Part shown: positions 36,370 through 46,154 of the stretch, in pieces | Layout: every line of letters starts with the position of its first letter | Position numbering within the stretch: the first letter of the stretch is position 1 | Made by a program: the position numbers and the translations under genes | Source of the DNA: Cellulophaga tyrosinoxydans | GTDB taxonomy: Bacteria > Bacteroidota > Bacteroidia > Flavobacteriales > Flavobacteriaceae | Assembly: GCF_900176415.1 (NCBI RefSeq) | Contig: NZ_FWXO01000002.1 | Coordinates: forward strand, 516,657-580,656 | Length of the DNA: 64,000 nucleotides | Direction: 5' to 3' | Notes under the pieces: generated by a model | What the model saw: the letters and a program-made list of their open reading frames with translations, nothing else | Told to the model about the DNA's origin: nothing | The model's database searches: none

Positions 36370-37056
36370 ATGAAACACGTATTTTCAATTCATCCTACCA
36401 GCTTTGAAGTAATAAATGAATTGCCAAATGCATGGTCTAATACCGATTATCAAAAGCTTTTAGAAATTATGGATTAAGGAGATGCTTCCGCATTAAACCC
36501 TAATGAATTAAAAGAAATGTGTTTATTATCTATTTCAGACAATGAACCTGAAGAAGCGGCAAAACTAATCTTGGAATATATTTTTCAAGATCGATTAAAT
36601 GCTGGTCAGAGAGATAATATTTCTAATGAAATGGTAGAAGAAAAAATTTGGGAAGAATACGCAGATCTTTCCATGCATGAAGAGTTTTTTAATGCAACAC
36701 AAATTCTATTTGATGCTTATAATGGTAAATTTCCACATCCAGAAGCTGTGGTAATGCAAATAGAATTTACGGCTAAAAACCCAAAAAGCATAGCGGTTTT
36801 CGAGAGTGAAATTGAAGCTAATTTAATTCGATTAATAACCTCAGGAATGCCAGAAAACACACTTATCAAAAGACTTTTTTATGATCAGCTAAATGGTGAA
36901 GATTTTCCAGATGCAAAAGACATTATTTGGCAATATAAAAAGACAGCTACTGAAGGAGATAAGCTAGTTTATGAAATTATATCATCTACCTATTGGTTTC
37001 ATGATTTTAAATATATTGAAGAATACGAAGCAGAATTAAAAGTACTCGAAGAGTAG
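36370..37056 (+). pseudogene. Acidic helical protein gene interrupted by in-frame TAA
   Basis: An ATG at 36370 opens 35 codons (MKHVFSIHPTSFEVINELPN...LLEIMD), then TAA at 36475-36477. The same frame continues at once (GDASALNPNELKEM) to the ATG at 36517 and on to 37056, giving a 228-codon reading frame broken by one nonsense codon. Composition is uniform across the stop. Either a recent pseudogene, a sequencing error (one base could convert TAT or similar to TAA), or a downstream restart yielding the 179-residue protein from 36517. The product is acidic, soluble and of unknown function. Confidence 0.7.
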
Positions 37057-37097
37057 TGAAAATTCTAATAAAACACATACGCTTAAATTGAATTGAT

Positions 37098-37119
37098 AAC
37101 CTCTGTTTTTACAGAGGTT
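37098..37119 (-). terminator. Hairpin beside tRNA remnant
   Basis: AACCTCTGT (37098-37106), TTTT loop, ACAGAGGTT (37111-37119): a perfect 9-bp stem. It lies directly after the tRNA remnant in the minus direction and was probably that gene's terminator; it could also stop plus-strand transcription from 37056. Confidence 0.5.
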
Positions 37120-37124
37120 TATTC

Positions 37125-37166
37125 GTCGGGGTGGAAGTTCCGTGAATTCGAGGGAACCTGCGACCT
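37125..37166 (-). pseudogene. Degenerate 3' fragment of a tRNA gene
   Basis: Shares gtcggggtgg (37125-37134) with the 3' end of the tRNA-Pro at 37217-37226, and gaacctgcgacct (37154-37166) with its T-arm/variable region at 37235-37247, but the T-loop is expanded and no anticodon arm or 5' half exists. It is followed in the minus direction by a hairpin terminator, as a genuine tRNA gene would be. Confidence 0.6.
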
Positions 37167-37177
37167 AGTATTCTAAA

Positions 37178-37209
37178 TTAAAAAATCCAACCATTTGCAT
37201 GATTGGATT
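37178..37209 (-). terminator. Rho-independent terminator of tRNA-Pro
   Basis: In the minus direction AATCCAATCA (37209-37200) pairs with TGGTTGGATT (37193-37184), one G-T pair, 6-nt loop, followed by TTTTAATTT. It begins 5 bp after the tRNA CCA end. Confidence 0.75.
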
Positions 37210-37214
37210 GAATC

Positions 37215-37292
37215 TGGTCGGGGTGGCAGGATTCGAACCTGCGACCTCCGCGTCCCAAACGCGGCGCGATAACCGGGCTACGCTACACCCCG
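37215..37292 (-). tRNA. tRNA-Pro (anticodon TGG)
   Basis: Minus-strand cloverleaf. Acceptor 5' CGGGGTG pairs with CACCCCG, discriminator A and encoded CCA (37215-37217). D-arm GTAGCGTAGCCCGGTTATCGC, anticodon stem CCGCG/CGCGG around loop TTTGGGA with anticodon TGG, T-arm GGTTCGAATCC. Complete and canonical for proline. Confidence 0.95.
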
Positions 37293-37332
37293 AAAAGAAT
37301 GATATTTTACAAACATTTCTTTTTTCGGACTG

Positions 37333-37362
37333 CAAATATACAACAATACTTTACATATCAAA
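37333..37362 (-). promoter_or_regulatory. tRNA-Pro promoter
   Basis: Minus strand: TTTG (37362-37359), 18-bp spacer, TATATTTG (37340-37333), an exact match to the Bacteroidota -33/-7 promoter. The tRNA begins 40 bp downstream. Confidence 0.7.
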
Positions 37363-37365
37363 CTA

Positions 37366-37399
37366 TAAAAACAAAAAAGGCACTTGAATCAAGTGCCTT
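37366..37399 (-). terminator. Terminator of the SprB-like gene
   Basis: Minus strand AAGGCACTTG / loop ATT / CAAGTGCCTT, a perfect 10-bp stem (37399-37377), followed by TTTTGTTTTT. Lies 24 bp after the stop of the giant gene. Confidence 0.88.
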
Positions 37400-37422
37400 A
37401 ATTTTTAATATTTAATTAGGGT

Positions 37423-40400
37423 TTATCTGTACAATGTAAAATGCCCAACATAACGCTGCTTATCCATATCGTTTGCATTAACAACATACCAATAATCACC
37501 TGTTGGCAATTCATTACCTTCATAGGTTCCATCCCAAGAACGAATTTGATCTAAAATTGCCACTACACGGCCATAGCGATCATAAATTTTCACCTCTATA
37601 TAAGGGAAATATTCTCTATTTTTTGGTGCCCAAGTGTCTCCCATATTATCACCATTTGGTGTGAAGAAATTTGGAAACTCTACCATAGAATCAAAATTAA
37701 ATGGCATGGTAACTAATGCAACGCAACCTCTTTCATCTGTAACTCGCACAACAACATTGGCATCCATTATTAGATTAAAAATATTGTTGCTTCCTTGAGA
37801 TACTCCTTGGAATGAATACTCATAATTACCATATCCGCCTGTTGCAATTGCGGTCATCTCATCCGGACCAGTTTTTGAAACAGATAATGTTAATGGAAAA
37901 TACTCGTCCAACGTAAAACTTACTTGATCCATACAACCATTACTGTGGTAGATATACACTATATGATCGCCTGCTGGTAAATCTCCAAATGTATTAGAAC
38001 TTGAAGCCAAAGACATATCATCTACATCTAGACTAAATAATAACTCTGATCTTACTGAACTATCTGTCATTTCAATAGTTACAGTACTATTTGGGAAAAT
38101 ACCATCACAACCATACTCAACAATTGCAGTAGATTCTAAATTCACACCTAAACCAATAGTAATGGAACGTTCTGTAGTACAACCATTTGCATCACGAACA
38201 TACACCTGATAAGACTCACCACCTTGTAGATTCGTAAAAAGTAAATCATCATTTCGAACATACCCTTGATTAGGATCTGTTGGATCAACAGCAGGGAAAC
38301 CTACTCCTTCAATTCGTGTTTCATAATAGTTAGCGAAGGTAACCATGTCTCTAAACGGTGTACCACCTGTAATGGTTAATTGAGCTTCACCATCATAAGC
38401 GTTTAAACAAATTTCTGGTTGCGTTACAACGTCAGATATTGTTAAAACATTTGGTTCAGTAATAGGCTGTATCGTGACAAATTCGCCACATCCTTCTTCA
38501 TCCTGTATTAAGATTTCATAGTTAGAACCTGCTGCCAAATTTTCAAAGGTGTATACCCCTGGATTTGCAGGGTCACTAAAAAATTCATTGTAATTAGGAT
38601 TAATAGCGAATTGGATTAATCCTTCTCCACCACTAAGTACTTCCACTGTAATTGACCCATCATTATCTCCGTTACAAGTAATATTTGTTGTAGAAATTCT
38701 ATAAACAATAGCTTCAGGTCTTGTAATTACCAAAGGTCCTTCAACATCTCCACAACTAATTCCACTAGTTACACCAATATAATAGGTACCTTCAGGTAAG
38801 CCCTCAAAAGTTCCATCGGTTTGTGCTGCTCTAACAATTGTTGCCGCAGGATCAGGATTAAATGCTGTATACGCTGATGAAGCAGGAGTTGGGTTTCCTA
38901 AATATAAAGTATACATTTCGTTACCAACACCACCAGATGAGAACGATTCTATTCTACCGTCATTCTCAGTAGCACAGGAAATATCATCAGGCAAATTAGC
39001 TACTAATTCTATCGCTTGTGCATCTACTAAGGTAATCCCTTCCGAACGTAAACTTGTACAAGCTCCAGCGCCTCCAACCTTACGAACATCGTATTGATAG
39101 AATCCTTGGACACCGTCAATTAAAACAGAGGTTCCTGTCATTGGAATAAAAGGATCACTAGCATTTGCAGCCACTGATCTATATTCATAAGTATAACCAA
39201 CTTCTGGGTTTTCAATACTTAATCGCATTTGTCCAGCACCACCACAACCAGGTGCTCTTACTTGAACTAATTTAGGGTCTATTGGCGGTGGAGGCACAAC
39301 GTAATACGCTGGGGAAACTCCTATACAATTAAAACTTGACGACACCTCTATGGCATACCATCCTGCACTAATAAAACCACTTGTTACACCATCAAATGTT
39401 GGTGAATCTTGAAGTCCACTTCTTGAAACAACGTCGGTATTATTATTACTATTTAAATATAATAATTGGTATTTATAACCTGAACCAGGTACTCCTCCGC
39501 TTGCCCCAGCTGTCGCTGTAATAGCATCACCTGTGGTAGTATCATAGGCTTCAAGTACCGCGTTATTTCCATCTGGACAAACTAGTCCTTGAGGTTCACG
39601 GATCCCCACAATAATTGGATCTATAGGGTTTAAAGTTATGTCGAAGAAGTTTTCACATAATTCAACATCTCTTATTTCTACTCTATAATTTCCACTAGAC
39701 AAGCCATTAAATTGATTGGCCAAAGCATAAGGATATACCTCAGTATAGTTTACACTACCAATGGTAATTGTACCTGCACTATCTTCACGTAATAGACGAT
39801 AATTATAAGGAGACGAATCCCATCCACCTTGACCTGTTGCAACTATTATACCTGCATTATCATCGCATGTAACATTATCAATCTCTATTGATGGTACAGC
39901 TAATGGTCCATTAGGTGTTCTAATATTTGCTACATTACTATCATCAATACATTTAGGCACTGCTAACGCTCTTACTCTTACATAAAAATTGCCTCCAGGT
40001 AATCCGGTAATTCGTGCATCTTCTCCTGTTATTGCATCTGGGTAATTTGCGGTATCAAACGTTCCTGTAGTAATAGGTGTAGATTGCGTTACATCATCAC
40101 TACGGTATACCGTATATTCATAAACACCTGTATAATTAATTACATTGATAAAAAGTTCTCCATTAGAATCACCAAAACATTGAACAGGTTTCGCTTCAGT
40201 AATTGTAGCAATAGGATTTATTGGATCAATCACATCATGTCTAGGTAATGGATATAAACATCCTGTTACATTATCACGGACTACAAATAAATATTCTCCT
40301 GATACTGGTAAATCAATATCTACAAATTGATTACTTCCTGAATTTGTAACATCTGCCACTGCAACTGCTGATGTTGTTTCTACCGTAAAATTATTGGTAC

Positions 40401-43400
40401 CTGTTACTGTTATTCTAACAGTTTCTGGGTCTTCACAATTAAGTACTGATTGTACTGCCAACACACTTTGCACTTCAGATGGTGGTGCAATTGCAGGCAA
40501 CGTAAATTCGTCTCTACAACCATTGCCATCTATTGCATAAACTGTAATTACTTGGGTAGAACCATTGTCTATAATTTCAAATGTATTTGAAGTTTGATAA
40601 TTTTCATAACCCGAAATACTATACTGATAACCAATACCTACTGTACCAACTTGGTCAATATTTACTGTTATAATTGAAGAACTAAATCTGTTTGCTCCAA
40701 TTTCGCAAGTAAACGGAGTGCTGGTTGCCGAAATTTCAAATACTGCTGGCTCATTTATGGTTATTACACTTGACAATACGGAACAATTACGTTCTGTTAG
40801 CACTTCTACCTGATAACTACCTTGTGCAAGTCCGTTAAATACACCTGTGTTATTTCTTGTTACTTCTGCTGAAGTAACTGTGTTTCGTAAAATAAACTCT
40901 ATAGGTTGATCTACATCAGTACCTGCCTGTAAAATTATAGTGATACTACCATCATTAGACCCATTACAACTAATATCTTGAACTATCTCAGATTCAATTA
41001 CTGGCGGTACAGCCAAATCTAAATTAACAGGTACACTGAAAGAACAGAACCCCGTTCCATCGTTCACTAAATTGTCAGTGACTAAAACTAAATATTCTCC
41101 AGGACTTTGATTAACAAATACACCAGTATTGTTTGTCGGAACACCGCCTATAGCATTCCCAAGATTATCTTGAAGCTCAAAAGTAAAGTTACCACTACCA
41201 CCATTCGTAGTTACTGTTATCGTTCCGTCAGGATTATTACAAATTGGAATCGCTGTAAATTCTCCAGTACCGGATAAGAATTCATATACCTCAGCGGTTC
41301 CAGAACCCGTACAGCCATTAGCATCTACAACGGAAACTGTGTAATTTCCTGGAGTTCCAACGGTATACGATGCTTCCCATAAATCACTAACAGCATTATA
41401 GATTCCAAATTTGCTTTCACCATTTAATGTAAAGTTTGGTGTATCTATATTCCCCGGCATTGTAACTGTAATAGCAAAAGATGCTGCAGAAGCTGCACAC
41501 TGATTATTTACTATAACAGTTGGGGCTGGTAAAGGCGGTTGTAATAAAATGATATCTTCAGACACATTAAATGTACATCCTCTAGCATCAATCACCCAGA
41601 TATCATAGGCAATCCCTGCCAAACTTCCTGGTAAAACTGCTGTATTCGCACTCGTAAAATCATCTGTTGGATCAGCTGGTGTTGCAGTACCATCTTTATC
41701 GACTGGAGCTCCAGCAGGCACAAAGGCATAACTATAAGGGCCGCCTGCACCTCCACTACCGCGTACGGTTAACTGACCTAATGCATTACAATTTGCTGGA
41801 ATATTAGAAATGATATCTAGATTAGGCATATTTAAAACTACATCAATAAGCGTAGCATCTGTACAAGTGTCTGCGTCAGTAACACGTATGGTGTATCTTC
41901 CTGGGGCAATATCGAAAACTCCTGAATAAGTTGAACCTGCCCCACCTGTCTGTCCTGCAGCATTATGTGTTTGTAAAACTGCTCCGGTTAAAGGATCTAT
42001 TAAATCTATCACTAAATCAGGACCTACAAATTCTGTTACCGTAAACTCTGTTCTTCCATTCCCCAAATCATCGCAAAATGCCGTTGGAGATGTAGCAACA
42101 ATATCTAAAGGTGTAGGACCATCTTGCGGTGCAATTTCTTCAAAATAAACACAACCTGTGCCTAAATCGATAACCTCAACAATATAGGTAACACCTAATT
42201 GCAAACCATTAAAAGTGTGCCTACGTGGTGGTAAATTTGGAGTAACTGGAGCTGATGGATCACTTGCCAAACGTATTAAAAAGTTTGGTCCTACGCCACC
42301 TACAATGGTAACAGTATTTGTAAAACCAGCCACATTACATACTGGTGTTACTGGATCTGGCACAACCGTTAAATCTATTTGACTAATCGTTACAGAATCT
42401 ACATCACTACAACCTAAAGCATCTACAGTTCTCACGGTATAATTCCCTGGAACTAATAGTGGATCAGAAATACTTACAACGGTATTAGCTGTTGGTCCTA
42501 CACGTAAAATTTCGATACCAAAACTGTTATAAACTATATATGTAAAATCTGGTGTCCCATCAGTAACATTGGTGATTTCTATGGTTCCTGCGTTGGTACC
42601 AGAAACACTACAAGATGCATCTGTAGAAGAAACTGTTGCGTTTGGTGCAGCGTTTGGGCTGGTAGGAATAAGAATAGACAAACCACTAGTTACACATCCT
42701 CTAGCATCACGAACTGTATAATTATAGGTTGCTCCTGCTGTTAAGCCAGTGTACACCGTTTGATCTGTATACGTTCCTGTATTTCCAAAATCTACCTGAA
42801 ATGGTGGTACACCGCTAGTCGCATCAGGAATAATTCTAACACCACCACTATTTGGATCACCACAACTTGCAGGTATAGGATCTGCTGTAGCTGCAATATT
42901 TAATGGATCTTGTACATCTAAGGGTTCTGAAAAAGCTTCACAACCTTGGTTATCTGTTACACGAAAAACATAATTTCCACCTACCGTTACAGGATATAAA
43001 AATGAATTAGCTGTAAAATTTGATAATGGCCCAAAAGTAACCCCATTATCACTACTCACTTGATATTGTTTTGGCGTTGCGCTAGATAAATATCCGTTTG
43101 AAATATTTACTCGAATTTCTCCAGGAGCGCCACCACAAGGAATTTCAGTTTCTATAGAAGTACTTACTCTTAATTGTCTGTTTATAGTAATTGAAACCGT
43201 ATCTGTACAACTATTGGCATCTCTAACTTCAACAGTGTGTGTACCTGGTGATAAATTTGAAAAAGTAGCACTTGCCTGGTAAGTTCCATTATTTATTCTA
43301 TAAGAATAACCTGGAGCTCCACCAGTGGCACTAACCGTTACAGAAGCCCCTGCAACAGGTTCGTAGCATAAGTTGGCCGATGCTATTGAAATTGTTGGTG

Positions 43401-46020
43401 AACTTAACGGTGTTAATTGAAATTCAAAAGTATCGGTACAACCTTCTGCATCAACTACGGTTAATCTATAAGGTGTAGTTGGTGTAGATGCCATGGTTAA
43501 ATTACCAAAAGTTCTGTTTGATGTAGGACCAACAGTAAATCCATTTGGATAAACTAAGGTATATCTATAACTACCCCATCCTCCAGTTGTATTTGCCACT
43601 ACTCTACCAATATTACTATTAGAACAACTCATAGCTGTAATAGTTGGTGCCAGTGTAATTCCTGTTGATTGAGCTATTGTAATAGAGGCGGTATCTGTAC
43701 AACCAGTATCCACATCGGTTACCGTAATAGTATACGTACCAGCACCACGAGAAACTAAATCTACTTGTGCCGCATTCTGTGGAGCACTAACTGGTTCCGC
43801 ATTTATTTGATAGGTATAATTCGTTGCAAAACCATCTATGATAAAAGCACCACTACCATCTGTGGCTCCATTACACACTCTTAAATCTCCGCCCGATTTT
43901 ACTCTGGCGCGTATTGAGCTTATTACCACTGGGGTAAAACTTTCTGTATACATACAACCGTTAACATCCGTAATTCTAAATGTATAGGTTGTAGATGTAC
44001 TTAATCCGGTAAAGGTAGCATTAGCACCATTGTTAACGGTACTCGGACTTATAATACTATAGTTTGCAATTGCTGCATTACTTGTTGGCGTTAGTTGTAC
44101 ATCAGTGGTTCCTAATGCGCAATTAATATTCGCTTGAGTAAAATCTAGATTTGTTGGCGGATCTACTTGATTAATTACAATAGGCGTTAATTCAAGTCTA
44201 CATCCACTATTATCACGAACAATTGGTGTATAGGTTCCTGGTGCTAAACCAGTAAACAATTGAGTGCCAGAAAAGTTAACACCATCTACACTATATTGGT
44301 ATCCACTTCCAGAACCACCACTTGCTGCACCAAACTGAATACTTCCTCCAGTAGTTCCGCCTCCTACATTACAAGTCTGATCCGATAGTTTAGAAACTGT
44401 ACCATTTACTGTAGCATCACTAGTTACGGTAACGGAAGGTAAAATCATAGTACATGAAAAACTACCTTGTTGATATCTAACTTCTAAAGAATTATAAGTC
44501 CCGTCTGAAACAGATATTTGCGTTGAAGATACCCAAGGGTCTGTTGGTAAAGTTCTAAATGATAAATTATAACCCTTTGCATCGGTTACATTAAAATTAA
44601 TTTTAGCACCACCATTGGTACAAGTTCCATCTATTCCTGTTGCAGATACGACTGGCGGAGTTAGTTCTTGAACATTTGCCGATGCTGTTATTGTACATCC
44701 GTTAGCATCTGTAATTAAAAAATTATAATCTCCAGCACTAGAAACAGAATACGTTGTTTGTCCTGTATATGACGGACTACTCGTTGCACCTCCATTTACA
44801 GTAAAAGTATAAGGTCCTGCTCCACCTGAAGTTCTAACAATAATATCTACATTAGTAATGTTAGCACATCCAAAGCTACTATTTACTTCGGTTGATGCTG
44901 CAAGTGCAACTAATCCATCTCCTATAACAATAGGATTACCGCTTGTATCTAAATCTTGTCTTGGTGCTGCAATACCATTCGCTGCATCACCTTTACATTG
45001 TTGTGTTTCAACTTGTACACTATAGGTACCAAAACCTACAGCAGCAAAATTATACGTATTACTCGCTATAAATGATGTAAACTCTTGTGGAAAACCGTTG
45101 CTATCTAATAAGGTATACTTATATGGACCAGGAACATCGTTTACTTGTACCGCAATACTACCATTCTCACCAAAACATTGCGCATCGTTAACGGTAACAT
45201 CAATATCTATTTCTCTTGATTCTATTACAATAGGTTCATATGGATATTCACACGTATTTGGTGTGTTTCTTAATCTAGCTTTTACGATATATGTTCCAGG
45301 AGTTAAATTATCAAAAATTGCACCTTGCCATGCTCCAAAACCTGAACCACTATTTATTGCATATTCATAAGCACTTGAAAGATTGGTTATTTGTATTCTT
45401 CCATCAACACCGCAGATATAATCACGCTTAACATAGGTCTGACTAATGGTACTCTTTTTTACTTTTATATAGTAATAAGATCCTCCATTAACTCTTACTC
45501 TAAACTCTGCACCTGTACCTGAAGGTATTGTATTTGGATCTAAAGTCAATGTAGATGCCGAACCTGCTGCAACCCAAGAGCCTGCACAAGTATATGTAGG
45601 ACATTGCAAATCAATATTAAAACTAGGACAAGATCCTGTAGTTAATCTTTCCCACTGGTAGGTACTATAGGCTTGATCTAAAGCAATTATACGCGTATCA
45701 AAATTACCACATAGATTAAAACGAGCTAGTGTTGCACCATCGTTGGTACAAGTAACAATTTCATCTGCATTGGCTACTATAGTTGCAAAAAAAGGTGGAG
45801 TTTCAAAAACTACTTCATTTCCGTTTGAAGTAATTTTAGCATCTTTCTGTTGAGTACTTTTAACTTTAGGTAGTCTCTTCTCAAGAGAACTTATAAGTTC
45901 TGTTGAAGATACTTTGATTATCTTATAAATTTCAGTGTTCGAAAAAACTGAAGTGATAATCAAAAAGAAAACAACAAGTACTAGAAAGTAGCAAGATTGT
46001 CTTGATTTTTTGGATAGCAT
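37423..46020 (-). CDS. SprB-like giant surface protein with gliding/T9SS C-terminal domain
   Basis: 2865 residues. N-terminal hydrophobic signal segment (about 12-27); the bulk is about 25-30 SprB-type repeats of roughly 80-100 residues with recurring CxGxxDGSI, TYxVxVxDxxGC and GGxGPYxY motifs. The C-terminus (about 2780-2865) is the gliding-motility-associated CHU_C type-B domain: FPNFFTPNGDNMGDTW, YDRYGR, WDGTYEGNELPTGDYWY, ending FTLYR. It is thus a type IX secretion substrate displayed on or released from the cell surface. SprB itself (F. johnsoniae) is the mobile adhesin of gliding; whether this paralogue serves gliding, adhesion or polysaccharide binding is open. Own hairpin terminator; divergent from the sugar dehydrogenase gene. 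Confidence 0.92.
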   Translation of the reverse strand: MLSKKSRQSCYFLVLVVFFLIITSVFSNTEIYKIIKVSSTELISSLEKRLPKVKSTQQKDAKITSNGNEVVFETPPFFATIVANADEIVTCTNDGATLARFNLCGNFDTRIIALDQAYSTYQWERLTTGSCPSFNIDLQCPTYTCAGSWVAAGSASTLTLDPNTIPSGTGAEFRVRVNGGSYYYIKVKKSTISQTYVKRDYICGVDGRIQITNLSSAYEYAINSGSGFGAWQGAIFDNLTPGTYIVKARLRNTPNTCEYPYEPIVIESREIDIDVTVNDAQCFGENGSIAVQVNDVPGPYKYTLLDSNGFPQEFTSFIASNTYNFAAVGFGTYSVQVETQQCKGDAANGIAAPRQDLDTSGNPIVIGDGLVALAASTEVNSSFGCANITNVDIIVRTSGGAGPYTFTVNGGATSSPSYTGQTTYSVSSAGDYNFLITDANGCTITASANVQELTPPVVSATGIDGTCTNGGAKINFNVTDAKGYNLSFRTLPTDPWVSSTQISVSDGTYNSLEVRYQQGSFSCTMILPSVTVTSDATVNGTVSKLSDQTCNVGGGTTGGSIQFGAASGGSGSGYQYSVDGVNFSGTQLFTGLAPGTYTPIVRDNSGCRLELTPIVINQVDPPTNLDFTQANINCALGTTDVQLTPTSNAAIANYSIISPSTVNNGANATFTGLSTSTTYTFRITDVNGCMYTESFTPVVISSIRARVKSGGDLRVCNGATDGSGAFIIDGFATNYTYQINAEPVSAPQNAAQVDLVSRGAGTYTITVTDVDTGCTDTASITIAQSTGITLAPTITAMSCSNSNIGRVVANTTGGWGSYRYTLVYPNGFTVGPTSNRTFGNLTMASTPTTPYRLTVVDAEGCTDTFEFQLTPLSSPTISIASANLCYEPVAGASVTVSATGGAPGYSYRINNGTYQASATFSNLSPGTHTVEVRDANSCTDTVSITINRQLRVSTSIETEIPCGGAPGEIRVNISNGYLSSATPKQYQVSSDNGVTFGPLSNFTANSFLYPVTVGGNYVFRVTDNQGCEAFSEPLDVQDPLNIAATADPIPASCGDPNSGGVRIIPDATSGVPPFQVDFGNTGTYTDQTVYTGLTAGATYNYTVRDARGCVTSGLSILIPTSPNAAPNATVSSTDASCSVSGTNAGTIEITNVTDGTPDFTYIVYNSFGIEILRVGPTANTVVSISDPLLVPGNYTVRTVDALGCSDVDSVTISQIDLTVVPDPVTPVCNVAGFTNTVTIVGGVGPNFLIRLASDPSAPVTPNLPPRRHTFNGLQLGVTYIVEVIDLGTGCVYFEEIAPQDGPTPLDIVATSPTAFCDDLGNGRTEFTVTEFVGPDLVIDLIDPLTGAVLQTHNAAGQTGGAGSTYSGVFDIAPGRYTIRVTDADTCTDATLIDVVLNMPNLDIISNIPANCNALGQLTVRGSGGAGGPYSYAFVPAGAPVDKDGTATPADPTDDFTSANTAVLPGSLAGIAYDIWVIDARGCTFNVSEDIILLQPPLPAPTVIVNNQCAASAASFAITVTMPGNIDTPNFTLNGESKFGIYNAVSDLWEASYTVGTPGNYTVSVVDANGCTGSGTAEVYEFLSGTGEFTAIPICNNPDGTITVTTNGGSGNFTFELQDNLGNAIGGVPTNNTGVFVNQSPGEYLVLVTDNLVNDGTGFCSFSVPVNLDLAVPPVIESEIVQDISCNGSNDGSITIILQAGTDVDQPIEFILRNTVTSAEVTRNNTGVFNGLAQGSYQVEVLTERNCSVLSSVITINEPAVFEISATSTPFTCEIGANRFSSSIITVNIDQVGTVGIGYQYSISGYENYQTSNTFEIIDNGSTQVITVYAIDGNGCRDEFTLPAIAPPSEVQSVLAVQSVLNCEDPETVRITVTGTNNFTVETTSAVAVADVTNSGSNQFVDIDLPVSGEYLFVVRDNVTGCLYPLPRHDVIDPINPIATITEAKPVQCFGDSNGELFINVINYTGVYEYTVYRSDDVTQSTPITTGTFDTANYPDAITGEDARITGLPGGNFYVRVRALAVPKCIDDSNVANIRTPNGPLAVPSIEIDNVTCDDNAGIIVATGQGGWDSSPYNYRLLREDSAGTITIGSVNYTEVYPYALANQFNGLSSGNYRVEIRDVELCENFFDITLNPIDPIIVGIREPQGLVCPDGNNAVLEAYDTTTGDAITATAGASGGVPGSGYKYQLLYLNSNNNTDVVSRSGLQDSPTFDGVTSGFISAGWYAIEVSSSFNCIGVSPAYYVVPPPPIDPKLVQVRAPGCGGAGQMRLSIENPEVGYTYEYRSVAANASDPFIPMTGTSVLIDGVQGFYQYDVRKVGGAGACTSLRSEGITLVDAQAIELVANLPDDISCATENDGRIESFSSGGVGNEMYTLYLGNPTPASSAYTAFNPDPAATIVRAAQTDGTFEGLPEGTYYIGVTSGISCGDVEGPLVITRPEAIVYRISTTNITCNGDNDGSITVEVLSGGEGLIQFAINPNYNEFFSDPANPGVYTFENLAAGSNYEILIQDEEGCGEFVTIQPITEPNVLTISDVVTQPEICLNAYDGEAQLTITGGTPFRDMVTFANYYETRIEGVGFPAVDPTDPNQGYVRNDDLLFTNLQGGESYQVYVRDANGCTTERSITIGLGVNLESTAIVEYGCDGIFPNSTVTIEMTDSSVRSELLFSLDVDDMSLASSSNTFGDLPAGDHIVYIYHSNGCMDQVSFTLDEYFPLTLSVSKTGPDEMTAIATGGYGNYEYSFQGVSQGSNNIFNLIMDANVVVRVTDERGCVALVTMPFNFDSMVEFPNFFTPNGDNMGDTWAPKNREYFPYIEVKIYDRYGRVVAILDQIRSWDGTYEGNELPTGDYWYVVNANDMDKQRYVGHFTLYR

Positions 46021-46154
46021 AGGTTTCGTAGGTTAAAAAGAATATTTAAGACTTGGGATCAACAATATTCTTTAGTGTAATTATTTATACTTATAAAATC
46101 TGTTTATATTTATTAAAAATTAAATTCCTTATATAAATTATCTAACGTTAAGAT

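Noticed and set aside
37199..37387. Plus-strand 62-codon ORF over the tRNA
   Set aside because: It reads antisense through tRNA-Pro and the spacer; such false ORFs over tRNA genes are a known annotation artefact.
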